Shown here: piece by piece, positions 28,001-40,927 of the stretch | Layout of the letters: every line of letters starts with the position of its first letter | Position numbering within the stretch: the first letter of the stretch is position 1 | The notes under the pieces: generated by a model | What the model was told of the DNA's origin: nothing | What the model saw: the letters and a program-made list of their open reading frames with translations, nothing else | The model's database searches: none | Position numbers and translations under genes: made by a program | NCBI GenBank assembly: GCA_018389105.1 | Contig: JACATO010002450.1 | Location: 1,620,501 to 1,684,500 of the forward strand | DNA: 64,000 bases | Direction: 5' to 3' | Source: Nautilus pompilius | Lineage: Eukaryota; Mollusca; Cephalopoda; Nautilida; Nautilidae

Positions 28001-31000
28001 GCATCTTTGAGACTGAATTATGCTTAGTGTGAAAAAAAATCCTCTTGTTCAGAATACAGCTAAAATGGCCCAATTTTTTTGTGATTGGTGGCAAAAAATA
28101 CCACAGATATGCATTCAACATCTTGATAGTAGTATGAGCTGGTGACAGAAATCATCTGTACACAATACTGACATTACATGAAGTTCTCAGGATACTGACA
28201 TTTTCATCGTAAAATACTGATAATGTATATAACACCATGCACTTTCCAACAATACTTTTTCATGCCATTTTACACATTAAGGTGAGTATAATGTGCATAA
28301 TGTGTCATTGTCAATAGAGAAAGTTAACAAGTACAATACTTGGTCACAAAGCTTTTCCAACTATAGATTATTCTAACAAATAAAAAAAAATGGTTAATAT
28401 ATTTTATGAAAACTAATGCACTGAATGCAATTAAGATATAGAGAGACCTTCAGAGGCTGTCAATTTTCAAACATAGCAGTGTGCAACTGTTCCACCCTCA
28501 ATGAATGCAGGCATGCAAAAAAAATGATCTACTAAAACTCTTCATTTTTAGACATGGGAGAAAACCAGAGAGCCCAGAACCCCCATGGCCAGCTGGTAAA
28601 TAAATATGTTCAGAGTATGTTAATTCAGATACTTTGTTCTGAGCATTACATTCCAAGCACACACTAGTTCTCATGCACTTTTGTTTATTTACTTATCCAC
28701 TACAAACAACATGCAGTACTGTTTCATAGTGTTTGGGATACTTGCTTGATACATTAATCTCTTACCTGTTGCACAAGTTTACTCATAGCTGCCTCATCAT
28801 CATCACTGGATTCATCCCCACCTGTAGAATAAACTTTGTGCTGATCTGTATGATTAAAATCACAGAAAAAAAATCCATGAAAAAAGTGAGACAGATAAAA
28901 TTATCTTTATAACATCTTGAACAACACTAATTCATTTGAACTCTTTCTTCTGGTTTTGAATGCATACACAGAAACATCCCAGTAAGTATAATTACTTTTC
29001 ACAATCACAGCAGAATGGCGTAAGACATTTAATTTGATTTCCCATTAAGTGAAAGTTGGAAATCTTTTACCTTTATGATAACGTGTTTTTCCACACAATC
29101 TGCAATATGTAGATGCCAAGAGAACTTTTAGGAGCAGGCAATGCTATTTATTATCTGAGAATTCTCAAATTAAACATGCTGCATCCTAGAGAATACTGGT
29201 TCAACTGCTTATCTTGTTGACAATGAACAGCTGAGCTACAGACTCCTTCACTAGTTCTTTCACATTGAAAAACGTGTAAAATAACTTTTTTTTCCCCATA
29301 TAAGCTGATCAAATAATAACAGCCACAAATATATTAACCAGAGTATATTATCTATAGAAAACAAAATGTTGTTTCACTGGTACTAGAATTGCTAAGCAAA
29401 ACCAAAGTTTATATATATTCTTGTTAAAAGCATGATAAAAAGCATTATCATAGCCTTCAATACCATTGTATATTAAAAATGGTAAACATCTGTGTTTATT
29501 ATAATCCATTCTCATTGACACATCCAACAATCAAGACTTTTTAAATTAAAAAAATATTTAAAAAAACAATGTCTAAATATTTTTAAGTTCTGTTTAAAAT
29601 TATCAAATGTTTGTCTAATATTTTCCATCAAATGTCTCAAAAATTGTTCTAACCAATTTTGCTCATTTATTTATTTTAATAAAACTGTATAACTTCAAAG
29701 AAAATAGAAACCACTAACATTGTTTCTGTCAACAATTGTGGATTTAGTATCCATACACAGCAACAAGAATTACACAAAAGAAAACTGTTATACCTGTAGA
29801 CTTCAGGGATTTCTTCTTACATTTGATTTTATCCAGTCTCTCCTGAAGTTCTTTGTCCTTCTCCAGACCTATGAGAGCTTGTTTTGCATCAACCTGTAGC
29901 TCATGAGCTGCCTGCTGAATCAAGCAACGCACCTCATCCAGACTAGAGCGATTATTTCCAGTAGGGTAATTTGCTTTGACAGTTCCTCCATTCTTATTTA
30001 GAGAAATTACATTTTTATTATACAACTTGAATGGGCAGTTTGCATCTATGTTAAGGTTGTTTTCAAGATATTCATCTTTACCTAAAAATATAAGAAAGCT
30101 CTGCAATTAAAAATAATCCTGACAAAAATCCAATTCCTTTTTATACAATTAGCTATATTTACAGTTTGACATATTAAAAATAAGCAACAATTACATTTAT
30201 ACAGGTCTTTAGTTCAACCACATCTACTAAAGTATGATGCATAGGCATACAGTTCTCATTAAAAACGTAACAGTGATTTATCAGAAAATCCAGCTCAGAT
30301 TTCCATGTTTAAACATTTAGAATACACAGTACAACAAAAAAAAATTAAATATAATCAATTTCGACTTCAGACATTTCAAAAATAATGAAGGGATCTTTAG
30401 TGTGTAGACGTTACACATTTTTTGGAGTGTCTAACATCAGCAATACTAGAAGTCACAATTACAGTTGGCAGCTTAATATCTTAAACATTTTTTTAATAAC
30501 AGAAATGTAAATAAAGGAAATAAATTACTGGCAAATGTAACAGTTATCAGCAATAGTATGGATCCATTTAAAAATTATCTCGGATAAATATTTCTTTTTC
30601 CAGGTGGTTTTGTATAAGCAATAACAACTTGTCTCCTTGTTTGTTTGTTTATTTTGTCTTTTCATCAACAAATGATTTGTTGAAAACATTGACCTATGAA
30701 GAACTAAAATTTCATCAAATAAGCTGTCTTCCCTTACACCAGATCATAAGGTCTAAAATAAGTATATGTATATATAATATGCCTGTAAAAAATCAAACTG
30801 CTGTGTTCAAAATTTTGAGAACTTACAAGGTAAAATCTAAAAAGTATTTATTAAGAGAAACTAAATAATAAAAGCTTTATAAGGATCCAAAAATAAAACA
30901 ACTAACTTTTTTTTTAGTGCAATGGAAACAGTGGAGATAGAAAACAAATAACACAAGCAAACCACCAAAAAGTGCAGCATTCTCCTCATCATCCTGAATC

Positions 31001-34000
31001 TGTGACAGTCTGTTTTGTGTCTGCTGGTGAGGAGCAGAGAGCTGAGAGTCCAGTTCCACTTCGCTACATATTTCATCTAAAAGATCACTGACCTGCTCCT
31101 GTTGTGAGCGTCTATCTGGAGGCTGGTAAATCTGCTGAGACTAAAGACGAAAATATTTGCTGGAATGGTTTTATATTAGTTCCTCTTTGTAAAGAGTAAA
31201 CTATTATTTCAAAGTTATTCAAATACAAACATAACATTTTATTTAATGCATCTACTTATTAAATGTCCTAAACATACTGACTGAAACAATGCTGCTAGAA
31301 AATCTTATGTAAATGAGCACTTTCAATATTAATATTAATAGCACTGAGTCAGTATTGCATACACAAATCCACTGACAGTATAATGGTTACAAGTTTAAAA
31401 AAATACAAAAAAACAAGTTTTAGTTAATTAAGAAATAATTAAGTTAATTCAACTTTCAGAAAAATCTCAACATAACTTAGTTGCACAAATACACAGTAAA
31501 ATAGTGCAAACAAACGAACTTTTCAAACGTATGTAACTCTGATTAATCAAATCCATAACTGCTTAATGAATAGTTTAGTGTTTCATAACGTGTACAAAAC
31601 ATACCTGACAATGGTAGAATATAACAAGTAGTAAACTACAAGTTTAGTTGGACAACAAAGAAAGTTTGTTCATGATTTATGAAGTTCACAACTAAAAGAG
31701 TGAAACTTACTGCATGAAATTCCATTTAGTTTAGATGATTTTGTGCAATTGTGTCAAAACACAGTAACCCTCCCCACATCATTTATGTATAATGCATGCT
31801 TGTACAGGATTATTTCTTAAAATGCCTTTTCTACTACTCACATGTTTTGTAGTTGCATTGTAGCGTGATGAGTCCATTCCTTTCAGATTTGCCAATCGCT
31901 CCTCTAGTTCAGCCTGAGTTTGTGGTGGCTCTGATAAAATTAAAAAAAAGGTGAATGCATATATTCAATCTTCTTATCATGGTGCCCAGTGTGCGTACAG
32001 AAAAACTCCAAAAAAATAACTAAAGATCCTTACACTACAAACGCATTGTCACCACTTTGGTACATTATAAATATTTACTCAAGCATGACCAAGCAAGCAT
32101 ATTTGGCTTTTAAATTCCTTTCAGCTTTCAAAATATTTTTACTGATATTGATTTAAGAATGTGAAAATTAGAGTTTTCCCTTAAATACAGAAAGAAAAAA
32201 AAATTTTAATTATGCAAAATTAAATTTTAAAAAGTTATATAGTTTAGAAAAAATCTAGTTCTGCCATTTTAATTTGTATAAGCTCTGGAGGAGCTCCAAG
32301 CTATTATCAAAATGTAGAAAGGTACTAGTAAATAAATATACACCAAAGTAGACTCAAAGAAAATATTCTAAATATAGTGTTGCTTCCTTTGCTAATATTT
32401 CCATAGAATTCCATCATTCTTGTAAATTTAATGTTTTGTACTTTTAAAACCATTTGACTGGCAGCTTACTGGTTCCTTTGGGTTTTTCTCGAAGCTTCAC
32501 CAATCTCTGAGCAATTTCTATATCTGGTTTGGCCATCACACGATAAGCATTTCTCTCTGGACTCGCATGAGCTAGTCGAGGGTGGTGGACAGATTTGGAA
32601 GTTGGAGATTTTGATTCCTGAAGAGATGCCACTCGTCTTGAAAAATATAAATAAATAAAGGAGTCACGTTTTTGTATCAACATACAGACAAGTTTAAAAG
32701 AAACAGCTGTTTACAATTTTTATTAAAAATTGTTTATTTTTTTCCAATGTAAAATGACAGCATTATTAATTTCTGAATTCATTACAAATTACTATTATCA
32801 TAAATGCTATTCTATCTGTAGAAGCATCTAATCATTCAAAAGTACAACTAGTATGTACTATGTAATACTACTTCAGCTTGCAACAAGTGCCAATAACAGC
32901 AGAGTTTTTACAAAGCTCTGTGGCTGTTCCCTCACAGCAAACAAAGATATTGATGGTAGACATTTAAAACAATTCTATTTCAACAAATATTTTACTGAAA
33001 ATCTATAAAATTAAAATAGCAAGTAAAACTCAGGCAGATCCAGGCTGGCTTCCACATCTTTCAGAAGACACACACAAAAGAAACCAAAAACATGTAGCCA
33101 TCAAAAGAACTGAGATAATGTCAGCTGACAATGCATTAGTACTTTGGAAGATTCCTCTCAATCCCCTTCCTGGAGCATATAATCCAAGAGTTAACAAGTA
33201 GTTTCACAGATTGACAATGGCACATTATACCCATGTAAAATACAATAATCCCTGACAAATTAAAATGAAATACAGAAAGCTTGTTGCCATGAACTTTCAT
33301 CTGACCACACTTTAAATGCAGAGTTATACAGTTAGAACAAATTGTGGAGCAAAAAGAGAACTGCTAACTACAATCCAGGAAACTAAAAACTATAGACAGG
33401 AAGTTATTCAACATTTGGAGTATGTTGAAGAGCCTGTGCACAGTGCAAGTGAATGTGAGATGTTAATTTTTGCATTTAGATATCTAAAAACCTACAAGTA
33501 GTCTTCAATGGTACAAGATAAGTTAAATGGACCTGTATTGATTCATGTACAATACAACATGGATATTAAAATGCCAAAAGTGATTGATTACATTCAAATA
33601 AATAAATCAAATGCCCATGCCATTTAATTCTTATGGATACTAAATACTGACTAAATATCATACACATTAATACCATACAACATTTGGAAGGCATTTTCTT
33701 TCGTCATAATTTTGGAAGGAAAAGCATTAAAAATTTTTTTAACATTTTTCCTTCTGTCAAAATAGAGCATTTTCTAAAGAAGCAAAGTATATAGCACTTG
33801 GCATCATATCAGAGAATCTGCCCAAAGTGAAGTAATTAAAACCTTTGTGTAGTATAACATCTTGAAACAAAACATATTTCTGATTTATTACGAAGACTAG
33901 GAAACAAAATAAAACTGAGCAGAAAAGGAAGAAAATCAATGTCATTGTAATTAAGAGAAAAGCATTAAAAAAATAATGAAATGAAATGATGAAAAGCTGT

Positions 34001-37000
34001 CAAATAGGAACAAAAAAAAACAAAATACTAGCTGACCCCAATTTTAGAGAATGCTTATAACAAGTCTAACTGAAGCAACATAACATTAGTTATTCCAGTT
34101 CCTATCAGATACCATTTTAAAATATTTCAGATTTAAAGTACTTCAATAGAATACTACAAAAAAAGAAATATACACATGTGTGTCACATGTTCAGCGTTTA
34201 CAAAATATATTTTTTTTTTACTTGTATAGAAAAATTCAATGTGTCACACACAAAAATACAAATTTAATATTAGTTTATCAATGTATACATTTGTTGTTCT
34301 TAAAGATTAAATAAATGCAAAAAATTTCACAATCTTTAAGATTATATTGATATAAAGATTAATATTTAGTAATTGAAATTTTATTTACTCTTAAAGCTTC
34401 TTGATATTTCCAGGAAGTAGAATATATAACTTGCACAATTTTATCAAATGAGATAATGTACATAAGATGTTTAATTCCTTGCAAAATCACAAACAATTTT
34501 ATTAATAGACATAGATATATAGTAGATGTATGTATAGAAATTCAAAGAAACAGGTAGTTTGAAAATTTATATTAAACCATTTTTATTGAAAAGTTCTTTT
34601 TTAAAAAAATATTCACACTTTCTATTTCCATGATCTAGTTTCCAGAAAGATACACGACTACTAAAAATACATTTCCTAATGTCCAATCACGAAAACATTT
34701 AAAAGCTTATCCATACGACCTTAGTAGTGATGGGACTTGTCACCATTCAAAAAATCTCTCTGTCATTCCGCATGCCTATCATCCCATTATGTTCATAAGC
34801 CAAATTTGACAACCAGAGACTCTAGTTGTTTTTGTTTGTATTTCATACTGCTGTTCATACAACAAATCCAGAACACATCTTACTTTTTATATGCCTCTGG
34901 CGGGGAAAACCGAGCTGGGCCGTCATCTGGTTTTGTGTGGCTGTAATGTAAAAAAAAAAAAATAGAATTAATTACGAAAACATTTATATATAATGAGAAA
35001 TTACAACTGGGAGATATATAATGCATAAACAATGCAATGTACAAAAGCAAACTGAATATGTTATACAGTGCATTAGTATTTGGTACATAAAACCTTTTTC
35101 TCAGAGAGAGCATGGCACTTTGTTTTCATGCTTCAGTAAAAGTTATCAATGTATGACTGCAGGATATTGTTCCAAACATCCTGTAGCATTTTCAGCAATT
35201 CATTTAAAGCATTTAGTTGGTGTTTCGCTTGTCATTTGACTTTCCTTGGTAGCCTCAATGATATTCATACCAAGATTTCATACAGGTCAAGGCATCTTTT
35301 CAAGGGTTCCATCAGTCTTTTTACATTCCAGATAGTTTTTTGACACAATAGCTGTATGCTTGGAGTCATTGTCTGTTAGATAAATCCCTGCCCAATGAGA
35401 TGTCTTCCTGAGAGAATGGTATAATGGATAAGAACTTGCCTGTACTTGTCACCAGTCAGTATACCTTTCGGACCCACCACATGCGCACTTCATTGTAGCT
35501 GTTGTATCACTCCCCAGTCTGCCTTCAAACTGTCGCTGATTACTGCTAAACAGTGTGGGTGGTGTAGTGTAAAGTTCACATGTGTGTGCGTCTCCTAAGA
35601 GAATGGGCTGGGTAAAGAAGTCAAAACCTCTAGTGGAGCAGAGCTCCATGAGTGGGGCCAAAATCCATTTGAAGGGCTGAAATCCTTTGCTGTATGGAGA
35701 AAAAAAATCCTCAATTTTGGAGCAGAGCTCCATTAGAGTGATCACTTCCCCAGCCGAAAATCTTCTGGGAAAAACCCCTCAGTCCCCTCGCCACCAGGTC
35801 TGAGGAGCCTAGCCCTCCTAGTCATAGGATGTTTCAACCCAGGCAAAAAGGATCCCTTACTCCCAGCCTTACGGGCAGGAGACTTTCCAATGTGCTGCCG
35901 TCCAGGCCTCAGGGGACAACTTTCAAGTCAGAACCACATCCACAATTGATTCCAACAATGAAAAAACTCATCTGTAAAGAGCACCTCATTTCAGGTTTGG
36001 TCATCCTACTGTTTCATTTTTGCCACCTGCTTCAGCCCTGCCATTGTACTGCTTTTTCTTAGCAAAGGATTTTGGGCAGCTACACATCCAATGAGACCAT
36101 TTCCCCCCTCATGTTTATCTTAACACCAAAAATTGCAGCTAGATCATTTGTAAAATCTGTGCTAGCTCATTGTCTATCACATAGTAGATATACCTTGAGC
36201 TATTTAACATACTTTTGGACTTTCTTCTTTGACCACATATCTTCCTCAGAGTCTTATATACATCTCCTTCTGACAATCTGCTGCACAGAGAAGCCTTTAA
36301 TTTCTATATGATTGTCATGTGATATTTCCTTTCCAGAAATGTATTCACCACAATGCAATGATATCACTTCTGAACTGTCATAGTCTTTCTGCAGGTGTGG
36401 AACTTCTTGATTGCTTGCATAGTGTACTATAACAACACATGACTACACTATAGTGCATTTCAGGTTTACACAAGATACCCAGTTTTTTCCTGTTTCCATA
36501 ATTATTTCTAATATCACACACACACACTCTCTAAGGAAACAATAATTAATAGTTTAATACCATCAGCAAAGATTAACCAGATTCCTTCAAAAAAAATTTC
36601 TTAATTCCAAACAGATGAAGATTCTACTGTATTTGATTTTGAAGTCCTTACATCTTATACAATCCTACCAGAATCAAACAACAAAGCAAAGTTTTACTTT
36701 TGAATTTTCCATTTAGTAATTTTCTTCATTTTTTTTTTCAAACTTTTCATCTGTTGTTGCTAAAATCTGATATCCAAAATATTGTTTGTTTAAAGCAGTG
36801 GTTCTCAACCTTGTTTCATTGATGAACACTGCGATGATTTAGCCCTTTCCATGGGTTATTAAAAGAAAATCAAAGAGTTATAATTGCCATCATCTTCATC
36901 ATCAATTATGCCTTTTATCATGACAAAACTGACATGTATTGATACATTAATAAATACTTTAAAATGCAAAATTTTCTATCTTAAATAATTCAAGAATTGG

Positions 37001-40000
37001 TTATTCTAATAACATAATCAATGTATGTTTGAAAAAAGCCTACAATTTTATGAAAAACCAATTCTGTTAGATGCCTATGTCTAACAATGCCATACTTATA
37101 TATATATATATAATATATATATATATTAAGAACATAAATACAGCATTAAATTTTGGGATAATACATATATATGAAGCAAGATTAAAAATAAAAATTTTAA
37201 GAGTTTTAAAAATTTAAGTTTTATTGTTGTGTAAACTGTTATACAATATTTCATTAAAATAAAGGGACAAAGATTACCTGTAATCGAGGGGACACAACTG
37301 GTAAAAACAAGTTTGAAAAGAGCTAACGCTAAAAGAATTTACAACTTTTAACATGACCCTTGGCTTTGAACAGTATCCATTAATTTATACATATTTACTT
37401 GTCCTTTATGAAGAGTTACTCAAAGACATTCTTCCAAGTGTTCTGTGGCCAGTCTTGTCCATTTATTGTTTTTGATGTTGTTCATTAATGAAAATGAACT
37501 TTTAGAAGAGTATATTGTTCCAAACAAGGAAATTTGTTCTTATAGTCATATGATTCCCAAAATGTAGAAGGCATCTTCTTGTTGAAATATATGGCCAGTA
37601 ATAAGTGCAAATCTATAAATTATAATTATGTTACTGCCATTTATTTACATTGAAAAATTCTATAAAGATAATCTAATTCGAAAGTTAATGGTTGCATCAT
37701 TAGCTGAAATTTGGGCACATGTTCCTGCAGGAACTCAAATCTCTCCCCAAACTCTCAGTACAATTTTTGACAGCCTTGGTTACAAATAGACTGGATTGTT
37801 TACTTTCAGTTTCCAACAAAATTTTCTCAAGTTCTGAAAACTGATGCAAGGTTCCTGCACACATCTGAGTGAGAAAAAGACAAAGGTTCTGGAAAGCCAT
37901 TGTTTTTAATACAAAACAATAGCATTTCTTCTCCCTTGAAGCTTTAAGTTCAAACTGTTCAAGTAGTAAGAAAGATCAACCATGAATAAGAACAAGATCT
38001 TAAATTCATCTGTGAAAATTTCAGGAAATAAATGGCAGTCCTTGTTTTGGGCTAAGGCCTTTATCCTGTCAAACATCTCTTACACTCTGACAAGCGCTTT
38101 GGTGCTACTGAGCTACTTAACTTTGGCATAAGTAATAAGTTCAGAGTGTAGGACTTACATAGACACCTTTAAAAGCAATTTAATGACTAGCCTTAGAGAT
38201 AGTTGATGACCTTTACAATAGTTTCAAGGCTCCACAATTTTTCTCACATTTTTAGTAAAATGCAAAGCACTTCTACATGAATTAAGCAGCGATAGTGCAC
38301 AAAATCAGGTATCCTATCATTCTCGATCAAATATGGAATAAAACCACTGCATTTTCTCAACATGCATGATGCAAGTTTATTAAAATCAACATTGTGAAGT
38401 GAGAAACTTATTTTCTTTCCAGTTGTTGTGCTGGTAAGTGATAACAAACAAAAAATGCTTCTTTGACTGTGGCATCATTTTGTATAAAACATTTTGAGAT
38501 ACAGAGCAATATCTATTGATTCATCTAATGTCAAAGAGGAAAAAAGTGTGTCGAGCAATTTTAATAAACAACTCTTTCACAATAATGTTCATGTGCTTCA
38601 TCACAATATCATTGCTAATTGGGATGCTTTCAGCCGATTTTATTAGCAAATATTTGTAGTTTGCTGGTATAGCAGTACTAACAATTTTCATACCAGAAAT
38701 AAGTCTTTAATGATTTCAGTACTACTACAAGGCATAAAATTTTGCATATAATACTTGACACCTCAAGCGACACTTCAGTTGATAGCTTGTTTACTTTACT
38801 AGGTGAAATTAAATTGTTTTGATCTCTCTCTAAGTTGCCTTTCAATTCTTAGTTTAATTTCCCTAGCAGTGATAAAACTTAGTTACTCTGCAAAATTTCA
38901 TAATGTGAATTGTTGTTGTTGTCTGTCTTTCTGAAGCCATTACTGAACATTAAATGTAACACTTCTGATTTGTCAACATTTTCCACAACAAAACTTTTAA
39001 TTTCTCATGTGCACTGGAAAAATAGACCTTTTTTGCTGTTCTCAGAGTGCTTTAATAATTTGTTCATTGTGAAGGAAATTGAATATGAACAACAAATTTT
39101 CGCAACAATGAGCAAAAAAACATTAACCACATCGTATGGCAAGCTATCAAATAGTGATGTTGCCATGTGAGAGAGACTGGGTTCTCTCTGTATGTGCATG
39201 TGTGAATGAGAAAGACATAACTAGACAAAAACAAAATAGAATATTTGATGCTTGGTCAGCACTTGTTTTTGGAATTGTTAAACAGCACTTTTATAAATCA
39301 TGAGGGTACCAGGTTGAGAATGCCGATTTTAAAGTCTTAACGAGGAGTGCACATGAAAGATTTATTTGTATAATGAATCAAGATATTACATTTGCTGTCT
39401 TTCAACAATCAGTTAACACTATTAAAACGAATAATAAATTGAACATCTTTTCCACATGCTAACAGCTTACCCTGTCAAGACATCATAGCATTTGTTACAG
39501 ACAGAATGTCTTGTGTTGTTCAGTTTTGGTACAGAAGCTTTCTTTGTCAGGCATTTGGTGCAAAAAGCAAATCCACAGTTTTTACATCCATGCTGAAAAG
39601 CAAGCAGAGATAGAGTTCTGTACAATCACTTTTCACTAGAGTCAGATTATTTTTCTTCTCACCATGTTTTAACAACTGACATAAGCACATGTATATGAAG
39701 GTGACCATAAATATATATTATTGCAGTATAAGAGATAGTAATAACTGCAGTGGGTGAATGTACTAATAACAAACAGGTTAAATTCTCAAATATTAATCCC
39801 TACCAACCAAATTAAATTCCTGTCTAAAATAAATTTAAAAAATAAAAATGCATTATTCATTGTGTGAAACGCAATTAGCAAATGACTTCTTCTTCAATAT
39901 TTCCACTTGTTAGGTTGGAGGAGAGCAAATATTGAGTTATATAATATTATTAATTATCTTTTACTTTAATTTTAACCCTGTGGCAAAGTGGATAATATAT

Positions 40001-40927
40001 GGTTTTCCTCAACAGTTTTCAGTTTATAACTCAACAAATAAGCATTGGATTAATGTTCTATTTTAAGATTGAGCCTATCAAAGCTACATCAGCTTTTGAT
40101 TTATTTTAACAATAGTTGATCTATTAGTTTAAGTATTATCATTATAATCATCATAATAAGTGTTGTTTGTTTCATTATTAACAAGGCAGAATAAAGACAG
40201 GTCCATTCATATCTTCGTAAAAATAATTATTATTATTAATAATAACTGTTGTTATCATCATAATAGATGTTCAGATTTTCACAGTCAATTAACCACGTAC
40301 ACTAAAAGAATGGCTCCATCATTTTATCCAAACAGGACCCTGATGCATGCTTTACCATCTTACTATTCTTAAGTTTCTCTTCTTCCTTTTATAATAATTA
40401 TTACTATTAATAACTGTTGTTATCATCATAATAGATGTTCAGATTTTCACTGTCAATTAACCACGTGGACTAAAAGAATGGCTCCATCATTTTATCCAAA
40501 CAGGATCCTGATGCATGCTTTACCATCTTACTATTCTTAAGTTTCTCTTCTTCCTTTTATAATAATTATTACTATTAATAACTGTTGTTATCATCATAAT
40601 AGATGTTCAGATTTTCACTGTCAATTAACCACGTACACTAAAAGAATGGTTCCATCATTTTATCCAAACAGGATCCTGATGCATGCTTTACCATCTTACT
40701 ATTCTTAAGTTTCTCTTCTTCCTTTTATAATAATTATTATTATTATTATTATTATTATTAATTCTGAAGACATGAGGTTTTTCGTTTCTTTTTTTTTGAA
40801 AAGAAAATCGAACAGACACATTTGCGTGTGCTTTAATTTAACTTGCTGAGGAGTAGCAGTCACGACTCACCTCTTTCTTAAAAAGTCCAAAACCCGCCCC
40901 ACACCCGTAGCACTGACCACCCGACAT
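19061..40927 (-). CDS. ZFYVE19: Abscission/NoCut checkpoint regulator (ANCHR), complete, 11 coding exons
   Basis: Exons in transcript order: 40927-40871, 39592-39471, 34940-34884, 32636-32470, 31930-31842, 31140-30966, 30081-29794, 28821-28766, 26146-26015, 21163-21066, 19136-19061 (stop TGA 19063-19061). All junctions are AG/GT with matching phases, and the sum is 1317 nt, or 438 residues; the human protein is about 470. Residues 1-60 form a FYVE-type finger with eight cysteines (6, 9, 22, 25, 30, 33, 51, 54) that starts almost at the initiator Met. The usual basic FYVE motif is replaced by KKEHGCKNCG, as in ANCHR. MIM1-like helices lie at 117-130, 141-152 and 299-310. An acidic DESSDDDE run is at 321-328. 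A B-box-like finger (CCIC..CDDC..C..C..H..H) occupies 389-425. In ANCHR the FYVE finger binds phosphoinositide and the MIM1 motifs bind VPS4, delaying abscission at the midbody when chromatin bridges persist. The start is fixed by the first Met before the first zinc-binding cysteine pair. Exon joins are hand-made but mutually consistent. Confidence 0.93.
19436..20240 (+). pseudogene. mariner (IS630-Tc1-mariner) transposase relic in ZFYVE19 last intron
   Basis: The plus strand reads [20 protein letters not shown] (mariner N-terminal HTH), then after a frame change [20 protein letters not shown] (the first catalytic Asp context, usually GDETW.FHYDPE), and further on [16 protein letters not shown] (second Asp, usually HHDNAPAH) with an altered PYSPDLAP block. 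At least two frameshifts and in-frame stops make it non-functional. It lies in the intron between exons 10 and 11, antisense to ZFYVE19. Confidence 0.75.
21066..21163 (-). CDS. ZFYVE19: ZFYVE19 exon 10, B-box-like zinc finger
   Basis: The exon starts after TTTTCAG in phase 0 and ends at a GTAAGT donor in phase 2. It reads LPWCCICNE, then IRCDDCD and LYCEKCF. The last exon (19136-19061) completes the finger with [11 protein letters not shown] and a short PP-containing tail ending in LDNL and a stop. The LPWCCICNE block is characteristic of the ANCHR C-terminus and, with the FYVE finger at the other end, makes the family assignment firm. Confidence 0.92.
21970..22830 (-). pseudogene. Tc1/mariner-like transposase relic in ZFYVE19 intron 9
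   Basis: The minus strand from about 22600 to 22250 reads, with frame changes, [28 protein letters not shown] and later KMARHH, the catalytic-domain middle of the Tc1-like transposases common in arthropods and molluscs. Multiple stops are present. The downstream border near 21975 carries AAGGTGATTCAGAAATGTG, similar to the end sequence of such elements. The matching opposite end was not found; the element may extend to about 23330. Confidence 0.5.
23440..24650 (-). pseudogene. Possible hAT (GTF2I/ZBED-type) transposase relic in ZFYVE19 intron 9
   Basis: Minus-strand fragments in order include [27 protein letters not shown] near 24290, [12 protein letters not shown] near 23720 and FKNKF..RIEDLL near 23590. 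These resemble the hAT-type transposases seen in GTF2I-repeat-like sequences. Every fragment is interrupted and no ends were located, so the call rests on short motif resemblance. Confidence 0.4.
35220..36400 (-). pseudogene. Tc1-like transposase relic split by an insertion, ZFYVE19 intron 3
   Basis: On the minus strand, 36340-36000 resembles a Tc1 N-terminal HTH region ([11 protein letters not shown], then [15 protein letters not shown]). 35410-35230 holds a decayed catalytic block near the QTMTPSIQ position, where Tc1 elements have a DNDPKHT motif. Between them, 35450-35990 is unrelated sequence in which GAGCAGAGCTCCAT occurs twice (near 35635 and 35720), probably a nested repeat. Heavily mutated and inactive. 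Confidence 0.4.
36796..39326 (-). mobile_element. hAT DNA transposon with terminal inverted repeats, 2.53 kb, inactive
   Basis: The left end CAGTGGTTCTCAACCT (36796-) is mirrored by AGGTTGAGAATGCCGA (-39326), the typical hAT terminal repeat. Eight-base flanks GTTTAAAG (36788-36795) and TTTTAAAG (39327-39334) match at 7 of 8 positions, the expected hAT target-site duplication. Minus-strand coding remnants include [14 protein letters not shown] with [15 protein letters not shown] near 38100-37950, hAT transposase C-terminal features, but stops and frameshifts are frequent. It sits in ZFYVE19 intron 2, between exons 3 and 2, in the same orientation as the gene. Confidence 0.8.
39471..39592 (-). 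CDS. ZFYVE19: ZFYVE19 exon 2, core of the FYVE-type zinc finger
   Basis: The exon begins in phase 0 after a TTTTCAG acceptor and ends in phase 2 at a GGTAAG donor. It encodes [14 protein letters not shown] and, further on, [10 protein letters not shown], supplying six of the eight zinc ligands. Exon 1 (40927-40871) supplies the first CxxC pair in QCYGCG. The intron therefore splits the zinc finger between its first and second ligand pairs. The histidine-rich phosphoinositide motif of classical FYVE domains is absent, so lipid specificity may differ from EEA1-type domains. Confidence 0.93.
40220..40740. repeat. 168-bp tandem repeat, about three copies, in ZFYVE19 intron 1
   Basis: TAATAGATGTTCAGATTTTC recurs at 40261, 40429 and 40597, exactly 168 bp apart. 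Each unit continues with a TCAATTAACCACG block, an AAAAGAATGGCTCCATCATT block and CTCTTCTTCCTTTTATAATA. Copies differ by only a few bases, so expansion is recent. The array ends in a TTA microsatellite at 40733-40760, about 110 bp from exon 1. Confidence 0.9.

Noticed and set aside
36781-39340. ZFYVE19 exons inside the hAT interval
   Set aside because: Exons 2 and 3 join directly in phase across it and the open frames within it match transposase features only.
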